Below, in pieces: positions 19,037 to 27,366 of a DNA stretch of 64,000 nucleotides. This stretch comes from Mycolicibacterium gadium (GTDB taxonomy: Bacteria; Actinomycetota; Actinomycetes; Mycobacteriales; Mycobacteriaceae). The stretch covers positions 930,001 to 994,000 of the forward strand of contig NZ_AP022608.1 of assembly GCF_010728925.1 (NCBI RefSeq), read 5' to 3'. The notes below the pieces were generated by a model. That model saw only the letters and a program-made list of their open reading frames with translations, searched no databases and was not told where the DNA came from. Position 1 is the stretch's first letter. Each line of letters opens with the position of its first letter. Both the position numbers and the translations under genes were made by a program.

Positions 19037-19824
19037 CAGGCGACGCCTCTGATCAGTCCGCCGTCGACGCGGACGACGGAACCGGTGACATACGAGGCTC
19101 TTTCGCTGCATAGGAATGCCGCGACGTCGGCGTACTCCTCGGGACGACCGTACCGCCCGACCGCAATCGTGGCCGCACTGTCTCGCATCACTTCTTCTGT
19201 GGTGCGCCCTTCCCGTTCGGCCCGGCGTTCGTCGAGAAATCGGGTCCGGTCGGTCTCGATCCGGCCCGGCACAATGACATTGGACGTCACGCCGTCGCCT
19301 CCCACCTCGTCGGCCAGCGTCTTGGACCACGCGTGCAAGCTCGCCCGAAGCGTGTTCGAAAGGCCGAGGTTGGGGATGGGAGCCAGAGCACCCGACGACG
19401 TCGATGTGAGGATGCGTCCCCACCGGCGCTCGCGCATCCCGGGCAGGACGCGATCGGTCAGCATGATCACCGACAGCACCATCTGGTCGAAACTCGTTCG
19501 CCACACGACGGCCTCCTGACCGGTGACGGTCGTGGGCGGTGGTCCGCCCGTGTTGTTGACCAGGATGTCGATCGGCCCGAGCGTGTTCTCGACCGCCGTC
19601 ACGACGGACTCCATGCGATCGAGATCGCCGAGGTCCCACGCGAGCGGCAAAGCCTTCGCGCCGGCATCCTCCACCCGGGCAGCCGTTCTGGCCAGCGCAT
19701 CGGCCGAGCGGCCTGCGGCGGCGACGTTCACCCCTTCCGCAGCGAGGCGCGCCGCGATAGCGCTGCCGAGGCCGCCGCTGGCGCCCAGCACCAGGGCGGT
19801 TCGTCCGGAAATGCCGAGATCCAT
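19036..19824 (-). CDS. SDR-family oxidoreductase with altered catalytic Tyr/Lys
   Basis: 262 residues, ATG at 19824 behind AAGGAG. The cofactor-binding start is LVLGASGGLGSAIAARLA and the family NNTGG motif is present. Ser143/144 are in TSTSSGALAP, but where the YxxxK pair should stand the sequence is SNTLR (156-160), so both Tyr and Lys are missing. A subgroup of SDRs annotated as 3-oxoacyl-ACP reductase-like shows the same SNxxR pattern. The C-terminus YVTGSVVRVDGG is normal. It lies between LhgO (43-base gap) and the FAH gene (overlapping). Confidence 0.88.
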   Translation of the reverse strand: MDLGISGRTALVLGASGGLGSAIAARLAAEGVNVAAAGRSADALARTAARVEDAGAKALPLAWDLGDLDRMESVVTAVENTLGPIDILVNNTGGPPPTTVTGQEAVVWRTSFDQMVLSVIMLTDRVLPGMRERRWGRILTSTSSGALAPIPNLGLSNTLRASLHAWSKTLADEVGGDGVTSNVIVPGRIETDRTRFLDERRAEREGRTTEEVMRDSAATIAVGRYGRPEEYADVAAFLCSERASYVTGSVVRVDGGLIRGVA

Positions 19825-19867
19825 TGGGGCGCTCCTTCAATGCTGTACGTGGTCGAGGAAAAGACCC

Positions 19868-21088
19868 CTATTCACCCATGGTCCTGTTCTCGGTCATGGT
19901 GAATACGACGTGTTCCGCGATCGCCAGCGCCGAGGTCGCGGCCGGCGAAGGGGCATTACGCAGCAATACGATGCGGTCGCGGACGCTGATCCGAAAATCA
20001 TCGACCAACGCTCCGTCGGCCTCCAGCGCCTGCGCGCGGATGCCCGCCGGGCCGGGCACGACATCGTCGTCGCGGATCTCGGGGACGTATGCGCGGGCGC
20101 CGGCGATGAACCGCCGCTTGCTCAGCGAGCCGTACATTTCGCGGATTCCGGTGCGCCAATGCCGACGTGCGAAACGCCAGAATGCCGGTGTACGAGCGAT
20201 TTCCGCGAGGTCGTGCCGTGAAGCGGTGCGCCAGTTGTAGCCCTCGCGCGCCAGCGCCAGTACCGCGTTGGGGCCGACGAGGACCTCGCCGTCGACGCGC
20301 GGGGTGATGTGGACTCCAAGGAACGGGTAACGCGGGTCGGGTACGGGATACACGAGTCCGTTGACGAGGCCACGTCGCTCCGGCTTCAGCGCGTAGTACT
20401 CGCCGCGGAACGGCATGATCACCGGATCGGGCCCGTCTCCCGCGAGTTCGGCGAGTCGGTCGCTTTGCAACCCGCCGCAGGCGACGACCTGGTCGAACGC
20501 GGCCTGGTAGGTGCCGCCTGCCGTGCGCGCGGTGACGACGACCTCGGTGCCGGTGGAGCGGAGGCCGATGACTTCCTGTCCGAGCAGGACTTTCGCCCCC
20601 GCCTGGACGGCGTCTTCGGCGAGCGCCCGAGTCACCTCGGCGAAGTCGACGATCGATGTCGACGGCGAGTGCAATGCGGCCAAACCACGGACATGCGGTT
20701 CGATTTCGCGCAGTTCCTCCGGTCCGATCGTGCGGACGCCGGGGACACCGTTGGCGAGTGCGCGCTCCTCGATACCGCCGAGCCGTGCGCGTTCGGTTTC
20801 GTCGAGCGCAACCAAGACCTTGCCGCATTTGACGTTCTGGATTCCGCGTTGCGCACAGAACTCTTCGAGGAGGCCGACGCCGCGCCGGCAAAGGACCGCC
20901 TTGTTCGAACCGGGTTGGTAGTAGAGACCGGCATGGACCACGCCGCTGTTCCGCCCGGTTTGGTGGGCGGCCAGTCGGTCTTCCTTCTCGAACAGCGTCA
21001 CCTGCGCGTCGGGACGCCGAGTGAGGATCTCGCGCGCGATGGCGACACCGACGATCCCACCACCGATGACGGCTACCCGGTCGGTCAT
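19868..21088 (-). CDS. lhgO: L-2-hydroxyglutarate oxidase-type flavoprotein
   Basis: 406 residues of the DAO/LhgO fold. The FAD motif is VAVIGGGIVGVAIAREI, then QTGRNSGVVHAGLYYQPGS, a stretch characteristic of L-2-hydroxyglutarate dehydrogenase/oxidases, and later YPFLGVHITPRVDGEVLVGP and GPAGIRAQALEADGALVDDF. The reaction would oxidise L-2-hydroxyglutarate to 2-oxoglutarate. The start overlaps by ATGA the end of a remnant reading frame that looks like a CoA-transferase tail. It leads the SDR-FAH pair in an apparent catabolic operon. Confidence 0.88.
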   Translation of the reverse strand: MTDRVAVIGGGIVGVAIAREILTRRPDAQVTLFEKEDRLAAHQTGRNSGVVHAGLYYQPGSNKAVLCRRGVGLLEEFCAQRGIQNVKCGKVLVALDETERARLGGIEERALANGVPGVRTIGPEELREIEPHVRGLAALHSPSTSIVDFAEVTRALAEDAVQAGAKVLLGQEVIGLRSTGTEVVVTARTAGGTYQAAFDQVVACGGLQSDRLAELAGDGPDPVIMPFRGEYYALKPERRGLVNGLVYPVPDPRYPFLGVHITPRVDGEVLVGPNAVLALAREGYNWRTASRHDLAEIARTPAFWRFARRHWRTGIREMYGSLSKRRFIAGARAYVPEIRDDDVVPGPAGIRAQALEADGALVDDFRISVRDRIVLLRNAPSPAATSALAIAEHVVFTMTENRTMGE

Positions 21089-21384
21089 CGGGCGTTCCCG
21101 GCGCGGACGTAGTCGGCGAACACGTCGTCCTGGTCGGCACCCAGCCCGGAGCCGGGAAGGTCGAGTTCACCCAAGGTGGGATGAGGCAAAGTCAGCACCA
21201 TCGATTCACGAAAACTGTCCCTATCGTAGACCTCGGGGTATGGTCCGGATCCTGCTGCGCTAACTCCGGCCGCGTCAAGCCCGGCGTGGGCGCCGGCGAG
21301 CGGGCACTCCGAATAGAGGCTGAGCCGGCCAGGGACGCCTGGGCGGTAGTTTTGCCCTCCGCCGGTTGAGCGGTCACTTTTCGA
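21085..21384 (-). pseudogene. Probable CaiB/BaiF CoA-transferase C-terminal remnant
   Basis: An open frame of about 100 codons bounded by an in-frame stop at 21385-21387 has no ATG until residue 62 or so. Its last part reads PEVYDRDSFRESM, LTLPHPTLGELDLPGSG and DDVFADYVRAG, which resembles the HPTxG and final helix of family III CoA-transferases. The body of such an enzyme is absent. It ends in ATGA overlapping lhgO, as a former first gene of that operon would. An alternative is a real 37-residue peptide from the ATG near 21196. Confidence 0.38.
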
Positions 21385-21527
21385 TCACGGTACGACAACT
21401 CATTGGCCATGTGCCGTGCGGCAATTGGGCTGCAACCACTTGCTGACTGTAAAAAGTGGATAGCGAATTGTGGGTCGACGGTGACCCCGCACTGTTCGCG
21501 TCATGTATCGAGAAAGTGGAAAGTCCG

Positions 21528-22067
21528 ATGAGAAGGATCTACGCCTTGGCGATCAGCCTGGCGCTGTTGGTTGCGACACCCGGTCTGGCGACCGCTCAGC
21601 CGTTCCCGCGGCCCGCCAGTCAGCAGCAGGCGATCCAGACGGTGATCGCGCGTGGACTTGCCCAACGGGGCGTTCCCTTTTCGTTCGGCGGCGGCGACGT
21701 CAACGGACCGACCCGTGGCAGCGGCCCGACCGCCAACGCACTCGGCCTCGACCCCGAGGGCAGGGTCGTGGGACTGAACCCGGCGGCGGACGTCGTCGGA
21801 TTCGACGCGTCCGGCCTCATGGTCTATGCCTTCGCCGGCGTCGGCGTGAAGCTGCCACGCTCGTCGGGCGCCCAGTACAAGGTCGGCCAGAAGGTCACAC
21901 CCGCACAAGCGCTTCCGGGCGATCTCATCTTCTACGGGCCCGAGGGCAAGGACAGTGTCGCGCTCTTCATCGGCAATGGGCAGATGCTCGAGGTCGGCGA
22001 CGTCGTCACGGTGTCTCCGGTGCGTACCAACAACATGACGCCCTACCTGAGCCGCATCATCGCCTAG
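21528..22067 (+). CDS. ripD: RipD-like non-catalytic NlpC/P60 protein
   Basis: 179 residues, ATG at 21528, with a signal peptide (RRIYALAISLALLVATPGLATA, cut near residue 23). The NlpC/P60 fold follows: QQAIQTVIARGLAQRGVPFSFGGGD, then VVGFDASGLMVYAFAGVGV, then PGDLIFYGPEGKDSVALFIG. Ala94 replaces the catalytic Cys and Ser143 replaces the catalytic His, the same two losses known in M. tuberculosis RipD, which binds peptidoglycan without cutting it. An insert of about 20 residues (LGLDPEGRVVGLNPAA) lies before the dead site, and the Pro-rich C-terminal tail of RipD is absent. Exported; role likely peptidoglycan binding. Confidence 0.85.
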   Translation: MRRIYALAISLALLVATPGLATAQPFPRPASQQQAIQTVIARGLAQRGVPFSFGGGDVNGPTRGSGPTANALGLDPEGRVVGLNPAADVVGFDASGLMVYAFAGVGVKLPRSSGAQYKVGQKVTPAQALPGDLIFYGPEGKDSVALFIGNGQMLEVGDVVTVSPVRTNNMTPYLSRIIA

Positions 22068-22120
22068 CGTCGCAAAAAACCGCGCGACGCAGGCCGCAGG
22101 CCATCAGTAGGGTCGTGCGG

Positions 22121-23527
22121 ATGGCGGTGCTTACGGCACAAGAAGACGACTTTCCGCGGTGGTATCAAGATGTCCTGACCAAGGCGAAGCTGGCTGAGAA
22201 CGGCCCGGCCCGCGGAACCATCGTCATCCGGCCCAACGGCTACGCGCTGTGGGAGCGCATGCACGCCGAGGTCGACGGCCGGATCAAAGCCGCGGGGGCG
22301 CACAACGCGTACTTCCCCCTGCTGATCCCGATGAGCTTTTTCGAGCGCGAGGCGCAGCATGTCGAGGGATTCAGCCCCGAACTCGCTGTCGTGACGCACG
22401 GTGGCGGTAAGGAACTGGCCGAGCCGCTGGCCATCCGTCCGACCAGCGAAACGGTCATCGGTGAGTACATGGGCAAGTGGATCGACAGCTATCGCGATCT
22501 ACCACTGCTCCTCAACCAGTGGGCCAACGTCGTACGCTGGGAGATGCGGCCACGAATCTTCCTGCGCACCACCGAATTCCTGTGGCAGGAAGGGCACACC
22601 GCCCATGCCACCGAGCGAGAGGCACGACAGTACGCGCGTCGGATCCTGCATGAAGTCTACGAAGACTTCATGCGCAACACCCTCGCCATGCCCGTGATCG
22701 TCGGCCGCAAGACGGCGCGCGAGCGTTTCGCCGGCGCCGCGAACACGATGACCTGCGAAGGAATCATGCGGGATGCCAAGGCATTGCAGATGAGCACCTC
22801 GCATGAGCTGGGGCAGCGATTCAGTCAGGCCTTCGACATCACGTACTCGACTGCCGACGGCACCCACGACCACTGCTGGACCACGTCGTGGGGTGCATCG
22901 ACGCGCATGCTCGGTGGGCTGATCATGTGTCACGGCGACGATTTCGGCCTTGTGCTGCCGCCGGCGCTCGCACCCGTTCAGGCCGTGGTGGTCGTGGTGA
23001 AGGAGTCCGACGGTGCCGTCACCCGCGCCGCTTCGACGCTTGCTGACGAACTTCAGGCGTGTGGAATACGAACGAAGCTGGACGACAACAACTCTCAGGG
23101 CTTCGGCTGGCGGGCCACTGAATGGGACCTGCAGGGTGTGCCGATCCGTGTCGAGCTTGGCCCGCGAGACGTCACCGACAATGTCGCGCTACTCTTCCGC
23201 CGGGATACCCGAGAGAAGTCGACGGTGGCGCTGAGCAGCGTCGTGGACGAGGCGCGGAAGTTGGCTTCTCGTATCAAGGACGACATGCTGGCGGCTGCCA
23301 CTGCCCGCCGTGACGCGGTCATCGTGGATTGCGCGACGTTGGAAGAAACACGCGAGATAGCTCAGGCGGGCGTCGCCAGGGTGCCATGGGAATCGGTCGG
23401 AGACGCGGGCGAGGCCGAGCTGGCCGCGGGTGGGCTGACGGTCAGGTGTCTGCAGCGCGGCGACGGGTCGTTGCCCGAATCCGACGACGACACAGGCGTA
23501 CTCGCCTATGTCGCCAGGGCTTACTGA
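22121..23527 (+). CDS. proS: Prolyl-tRNA synthetase, archaeal/eukaryal-type
   Basis: 468 residues from the ATG at 22121 (MAVLTAQEDDFPRWYQDVL). Class II core: TIVIRPNGYALWERM, AIRPTSETVIGEYM, motif 2 in NVVRWEMRPRIFLRTTEFLW with QEGHTAH, and motif 3 GASTRMLGGLIMCHGDDFG. The short length, no large editing insertion between motifs 2 and 3, and the family order identify the archaeal/eukaryal class. The usual mycobacterial enzyme is the long bacterial type, so this is likely a second copy. The C-terminal part lacks the four zinc cysteines of many relatives (only VDCAT and VRCL remain). It ends ...AYVARAY, keeping the terminal Tyr. It follows ripD by 53 bases. Confidence 0.88.
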   Translation: MAVLTAQEDDFPRWYQDVLTKAKLAENGPARGTIVIRPNGYALWERMHAEVDGRIKAAGAHNAYFPLLIPMSFFEREAQHVEGFSPELAVVTHGGGKELAEPLAIRPTSETVIGEYMGKWIDSYRDLPLLLNQWANVVRWEMRPRIFLRTTEFLWQEGHTAHATEREARQYARRILHEVYEDFMRNTLAMPVIVGRKTARERFAGAANTMTCEGIMRDAKALQMSTSHELGQRFSQAFDITYSTADGTHDHCWTTSWGASTRMLGGLIMCHGDDFGLVLPPALAPVQAVVVVVKESDGAVTRAASTLADELQACGIRTKLDDNNSQGFGWRATEWDLQGVPIRVELGPRDVTDNVALLFRRDTREKSTVALSSVVDEARKLASRIKDDMLAAATARRDAVIVDCATLEETREIAQAGVARVPWESVGDAGEAELAAGGLTVRCLQRGDGSLPESDDDTGVLAYVARAY

Positions 23528-25071
23528 ACGCGGGGCAATGTCCCGTCAATGACCAGTGCCCGCAGCGCCTTGCGATTGAGCTTTCCGCTCGCGAGCGTGG
23601 GGATCTGCAAACTGGTGGCAAGCACCCAGGACGTGGGAACTTTATAGGCGGACAACTGATCCCGCGTTCGCGCCGCGAGCGATTGCACGTCGATCTGCGC
23701 ACCGGCGGGCACGACGACGGCGCACACCTCCTCGCCGCGCACCGGATCATCGATCCCGACGACGATGCATTGCGATACGTCGGGAAACTGCTCGACCACC
23801 GCCTCGACCTCCAGCGGCGACACGTTCGCGCCCGCCGCCTTGATGAGCTCGCTCGTCCGGCCCACGTAGAACAGCCGCGGATCGCCTTCCTTGCGGTAGA
23901 CGCGGTCGCCGGTGTGATACCAACCGTCCTCGTCGAACGTCTCGGCCCGTTCGCGCTTGTTGTAACCGGCCATCACGCCGACGCCGCGAACGAGTAGCTC
24001 TCCGACACTGCCGTCGGTGATCGGTTCACCGTGATCGTCCACGATGCGCATGTCGGTGAACGCGAATCCACCCGCGGTTTCAGACATGGTGCGGTGCACG
24101 GGAAATCCGTCGGGGACGTTCGTCATCGCGATATCCAGGGGTCCCTCCCGGAGCATCGGCGCACTGGAGAGGTCGCGTTGTTCGAAGCTTGGATGTTCAC
24201 GTAACCGCTGGGTGAATGCCGGCCATCCGACGATACCCGTCGCCCGCTCACGCTCGACGAGGTCCAGCGCCGTCTCGGGGTCCAGTCGGGGTATGACGAG
24301 CAGGGTGACGGGAGCGTGCAGGGCGCCCGTCGTGGCCAGGAGTCCGCCGACCCAGAAGAACGGCATCGCGCACAGAATCCTTGCGCCAGCGCCGGAACCG
24401 GTCACCGCGCGGATGGCTTCCGGCCATGTCGAGGTCTGTCGTACCAGGGTGCCGTGGGTGTGCAGGACGCCCTTCGGGTCCGCCGTGGAGCCCGAGGTAT
24501 GGATCATGATGGCCAGATCGGCCGGCGAGATCTCCGCTTCGACAGCAGTCAGAATGTCCTGTGGCACTTCGGGTTCTGCCTCGTCGTAACGCGTCGCCCA
24601 GTGCCGCTCTGCATCCCCGGTGAACACGATGCGGCGCAGGTACGGCGCCGCGGTCAGCGCGAGTCGGCTGGTGGGCTGGCCGCGCAGCTCACCCACTGCC
24701 TCTTCGAAGCGCTCGGCGACGTCGATGGTGAGCACCTGCGTGGGGGCGATCAAGGTCCCGACATCGGCGAGGCGCAGCACCTTGGCGATCTCCGCCGGTG
24801 CGTACAGCGTGCTCAGCGGGACGACCACCGCGCCGATCCGGGACGCGGCCAGCCACCAGGTGACCCAGTCGACGCCGTTGGCGAAGAACAATCCGACACG
24901 CGAGCCCTTGCCGACGCCCTCGGCCAGGAGCCAGCGGGCGAGTCGCGCCGACCGCCGCTGCGCCTCGCGATAGGTGAGCCGGTCCGTCGGCGTGACCAGA
25001 TAAGTCTCGTCGCCGAACTCATTCGCGCTGAACTCCAGCAGGGCGGGAATGGTCAGAGGAGGCAGCTCCAC
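23521..25071 (-). CDS. Acyl-CoA synthetase (AMP-binding family)
   Basis: 516 residues. It activates a carboxylic acid with ATP and CoA. The P-loop-like A3 motif is IMIHTSGSTADPKGVLHTHG; the later motifs are GWYHTGDRVYRKEG, YVGRTSELIKAAGANVSPLEVE and the A10 lysine in LASGKLNRKALR. The N-terminus begins MELPPLTIPALLEFSANEFG, like cyclohex-1-ene or benzoate-type CoA ligases in Actinobacteria; the substrate is not determined. It is divergent from an acyl-CoA-dehydrogenase-like gene across 76 bases, so the two may belong to one degradative pathway. Its 3' end overlaps proS by 7 bases. Confidence 0.88.
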   Translation of the reverse strand: MELPPLTIPALLEFSANEFGDETYLVTPTDRLTYREAQRRSARLARWLLAEGVGKGSRVGLFFANGVDWVTWWLAASRIGAVVVPLSTLYAPAEIAKVLRLADVGTLIAPTQVLTIDVAERFEEAVGELRGQPTSRLALTAAPYLRRIVFTGDAERHWATRYDEAEPEVPQDILTAVEAEISPADLAIMIHTSGSTADPKGVLHTHGTLVRQTSTWPEAIRAVTGSGAGARILCAMPFFWVGGLLATTGALHAPVTLLVIPRLDPETALDLVERERATGIVGWPAFTQRLREHPSFEQRDLSSAPMLREGPLDIAMTNVPDGFPVHRTMSETAGGFAFTDMRIVDDHGEPITDGSVGELLVRGVGVMAGYNKRERAETFDEDGWYHTGDRVYRKEGDPRLFYVGRTSELIKAAGANVSPLEVEAVVEQFPDVSQCIVVGIDDPVRGEEVCAVVVPAGAQIDVQSLAARTRDQLSAYKVPTSWVLATSLQIPTLASGKLNRKALRALVIDGTLPRVQ

Positions 25072-25147
25072 GGGCGAAGTCTAAGGCTCCGAAAAATTAC
25101 GCGTCGTTGGGTATCGAAATTGCCGGTTGTCCGGTTAAGGTCACCAC

Positions 25148-26332
25148 ATGACGTCCACAATCGACGCGGCCGACCGAGTTGTCGGGCTCGCACGAGGCAT
25201 GCGCGAGCTCGTATCCGAGCAGGCCGCTGAATCCGAACGGGCACGGACACTGACACCGGCGATCGTCGAGCACATGTGGGCAAGTGGGCTGATGACAGCG
25301 TTCAACCCGGTGGAGGCCGGGGGAGTGGAACCGTCGTTCGCCGAGATGATCGAGACCTGGATCGAGATGGCCTGGCAGGACGGCTCCTTCGGGTGGGTCG
25401 GCATCGCGAACCTCCCGTCGTCCTTCGCCGCGGCGGCGTACCTGCCCGACGAAGGCTTCGCTGAGGTGTTCACCAAGAACCTGAACCACGTGACGATGGG
25501 TGGCCAGTTCTTCCCGAACGGGCAGGGAACGGCGGTCGACGGCGGCTTCACGCTCAGCGGGGCGTGGAGCTTCGGCTCGGGGACCGGGCATTCGGAATAC
25601 GTCGCCGCAGGCTTCTTCCCGATGGACGACGGCGAAATGCGCTGGATCAGTGAAGGGGTCCCCGACATGAGGGTGGCGGTGATCCCTCGCGAGCAGATCG
25701 TCTTCAACGACGGCTGGTTTGTGCAGGGGCTCAAGGCCACCGGGTCTTACGACTACAGCGTGCAGGACCTTTTCGTCCCCGAGTACCGGACGTTCGCCTT
25801 GTTTTCGCGTGACGCGCTGCGGGGCTCGTCCCCGGCCACCCGCATGGGGCTCATGCCCGTCACGGCCGCAGGTCACGCCTCGTGGGCGTTGGGCGTCGCG
25901 AAGAGCATGCTCGACGACGTCCAGGAACTCGCCGCGACCAAGTTCCGGATGAGCGACATGGCGTCGCTGGCCAGTCGACCCACGTTCCAGAAGGGCCTCG
26001 CGCACCACGTCGCGGCGTGGCGTGCCGCGCGACTGTTGGTGATCGACGCGTTCACCACCGCGGAGGCCGCCGTCGAATCGGGGGAGGCATTGACACCTGC
26101 ACTGCGCGCCGACATGCGCGTCGCTGCCGTCTACGCGACCGATGTCTCCCGGGAGTGCGCGGAGTGGGCGCATCTGGTCGCGGGCACGAGTTCGATCCGC
26201 GAAGGCAGCCGGCTCGAACGAGCGTTTCGTGACATGTACACCGGCAGTCAGCACGCGTTCATCAGCGAGAAGATCGCCATGGACGCGGCACAGATCTGGC
26301 TCGGCATCATCGAGGATCAGTTCGGCCTCTGA
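25148..26332 (+). CDS. Acyl-CoA dehydrogenase-fold flavoprotein (HsaA/DszC-like)
   Basis: 394 residues with the acyl-CoA dehydrogenase fold. Features are the N-terminal helical part (LARGMRELVSEQAAESERAR), GGFTLSGAWSFGSGTGHSEY in the beta domain, LKATGSYDYSVQDLFVPEY, and the C-terminal GTSSIREGSRLERAFRDMYTG. The WSFGSG and SYD patterns are those of the group D flavin monooxygenases (HsaA, DszC, 4-hydroxyphenylacetate hydroxylase large subunit), not of CoA-ester dehydrogenases, and no clear catalytic Glu is present. It therefore probably uses reduced flavin and oxygen. Divergent from an acyl-CoA synthetase. Confidence 0.8.
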   Translation: MTSTIDAADRVVGLARGMRELVSEQAAESERARTLTPAIVEHMWASGLMTAFNPVEAGGVEPSFAEMIETWIEMAWQDGSFGWVGIANLPSSFAAAAYLPDEGFAEVFTKNLNHVTMGGQFFPNGQGTAVDGGFTLSGAWSFGSGTGHSEYVAAGFFPMDDGEMRWISEGVPDMRVAVIPREQIVFNDGWFVQGLKATGSYDYSVQDLFVPEYRTFALFSRDALRGSSPATRMGLMPVTAAGHASWALGVAKSMLDDVQELAATKFRMSDMASLASRPTFQKGLAHHVAAWRAARLLVIDAFTTAEAAVESGEALTPALRADMRVAAVYATDVSRECAEWAHLVAGTSSIREGSRLERAFRDMYTGSQHAFISEKIAMDAAQIWLGIIEDQFGL

Positions 26333-26928
26333 CCGGGTTGCTGCCAGACGTCGGTCGGCGTGGGGTAGGCGACGGCCTGCGCGACCCTGTTTGCGACGGC
26401 TGCACCGACTTCGCGTTGTACGAGCCACAGCGCGAGGTCGATACCGGAGGTCACCGCGCCTGCTGTGACCACGGTGCCGTCGTCGACGACACGGTTATCC
26501 CGGAGGATCGCGCCGTACTTCGAAAGTTCTTCCAGCGCTGCGGGGTTCGTGGTGGCGTTGCGGCCGACCAGGATGCCGGCCTCGCCGAGCAGAAGTGCGC
26601 CCGTGCACACCGATGCCACCCACCGGACCGAACCCGACATATCGGCGATGATGCGCGGCAGTGTGCCGCGCCGAATCTCGCGTGGCACACCGGAGCCCGT
26701 TCCACCTACCCAGCTGCCGCCGGGCACGAACAGCGCATCCGGGGAACCCACCTCGTCCGCCACGTGCAGTTGCAGGCCTTCCGCGGCGGACACCACGGGC
26801 GGACCGTCGACGCGGACCAGGGCTACCTCGAGGGCGGGATCGGTGGTCGACGCTCGGGCGAAGATCTCCCACGGCGCAACGACGTCCAGGGCGTCGAATC
26901 CCTCGAACACCACGATCTCAATTCGCAT
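26317..26928 (-). CDS. DJ-1/PfpI family protein (isonitrile hydratase-like)
   Basis: 203 residues from the ATG at 26928 (MRIEIVVFEGFDALDVVAPW). The fold is marked by DALFVPGGSWVGG and the nucleophile elbow WVASVCTGALLLGEAGIL with Cys, and then GRNATTNPAALEELSKYGA. This pattern is that of the InhA isonitrile-hydratase/AraC N-terminal subgroup of DJ-1 proteins. The reaction is not known. The 3' end overlaps the convergent flavoprotein by 16 bases. Its start lies 34 bases from a divergent small membrane protein gene. Confidence 0.85.
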   Translation of the reverse strand: MRIEIVVFEGFDALDVVAPWEIFARASTTDPALEVALVRVDGPPVVSAAEGLQLHVADEVGSPDALFVPGGSWVGGTGSGVPREIRRGTLPRIIADMSGSVRWVASVCTGALLLGEAGILVGRNATTNPAALEELSKYGAILRDNRVVDDGTVVTAGAVTSGIDLALWLVQREVGAAVANRVAQAVAYPTPTDVWQQPGQRPN

Positions 26929-26962
26929 CTGCTCAGTCTCGTCCTGCCATAGGCTGCACGCC

Positions 26963-27352
26963 ATGTCTTTGGACCGCGCAGCCTTGGTCGTCGGCGGTAT
27001 TCGGCTAGCGTCGGGCATCTCGTTTCTCGTCGATCCGCTCGGAGCCAACAAGCTGTGGGGAGATTCCGGCGAGCCGGCCCCGACGGCACAACTTCTCTTG
27101 CACTCGATGGGCTACCGCGATGCGCTCATCGGAGGGTTGATGATGACGGCCGCGGTGCGCGGCAAGGACACCCGAGGCTGGTTTCTCGCATCGGGTGGCG
27201 CTGATGCGTCCGACTTGCTGGGCGGGTTGCGGGTGCACAACGACCTGTCTCGCTCACAGCAGCTCATCGGCCTCGGCGGAGCCGTCGTCGGCATCGGAGT
27301 CGGACTGTGGGGTGCGACGCGCCGCCGGCCGAAACCGGCTGCGTCCGAATAG
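26963..27352 (+). CDS. Small predicted membrane protein, DUF4267-like
   Basis: 129 residues from an ATG at 26963 (MSLDRAALVVGGIRLASGIS). Hydrophobic stretches lie at about 5-22 (VVGGIRLASGISFLVDP), 50-65 (ALIGGLMMTAAVRG) and 100-118 (LIGLGGAVVGIGVGLWGA), with a short basic tail ending RRRPKPAASE. Size and the RDALIGGLM pattern recall the DUF4267 family; I am not certain. No catalytic motif is seen. It is divergent from the DJ-1 gene and convergent with the MOSC gene. Confidence 0.65.
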   Translation: MSLDRAALVVGGIRLASGISFLVDPLGANKLWGDSGEPAPTAQLLLHSMGYRDALIGGLMMTAAVRGKDTRGWFLASGGADASDLLGGLRVHNDLSRSQQLIGLGGAVVGIGVGLWGATRRRPKPAASE

Positions 27353-27366
27353 GTCACGCCGACGAC

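Noticed and set aside
22067..22090. Hairpin GCGTCGC/GCGACGC between ripD and proS as a terminator
   Set aside because: Only a 7-bp stem with a 10-base A-rich loop, no U tract, and proS starts 31 bases later, so a terminator is unlikely.
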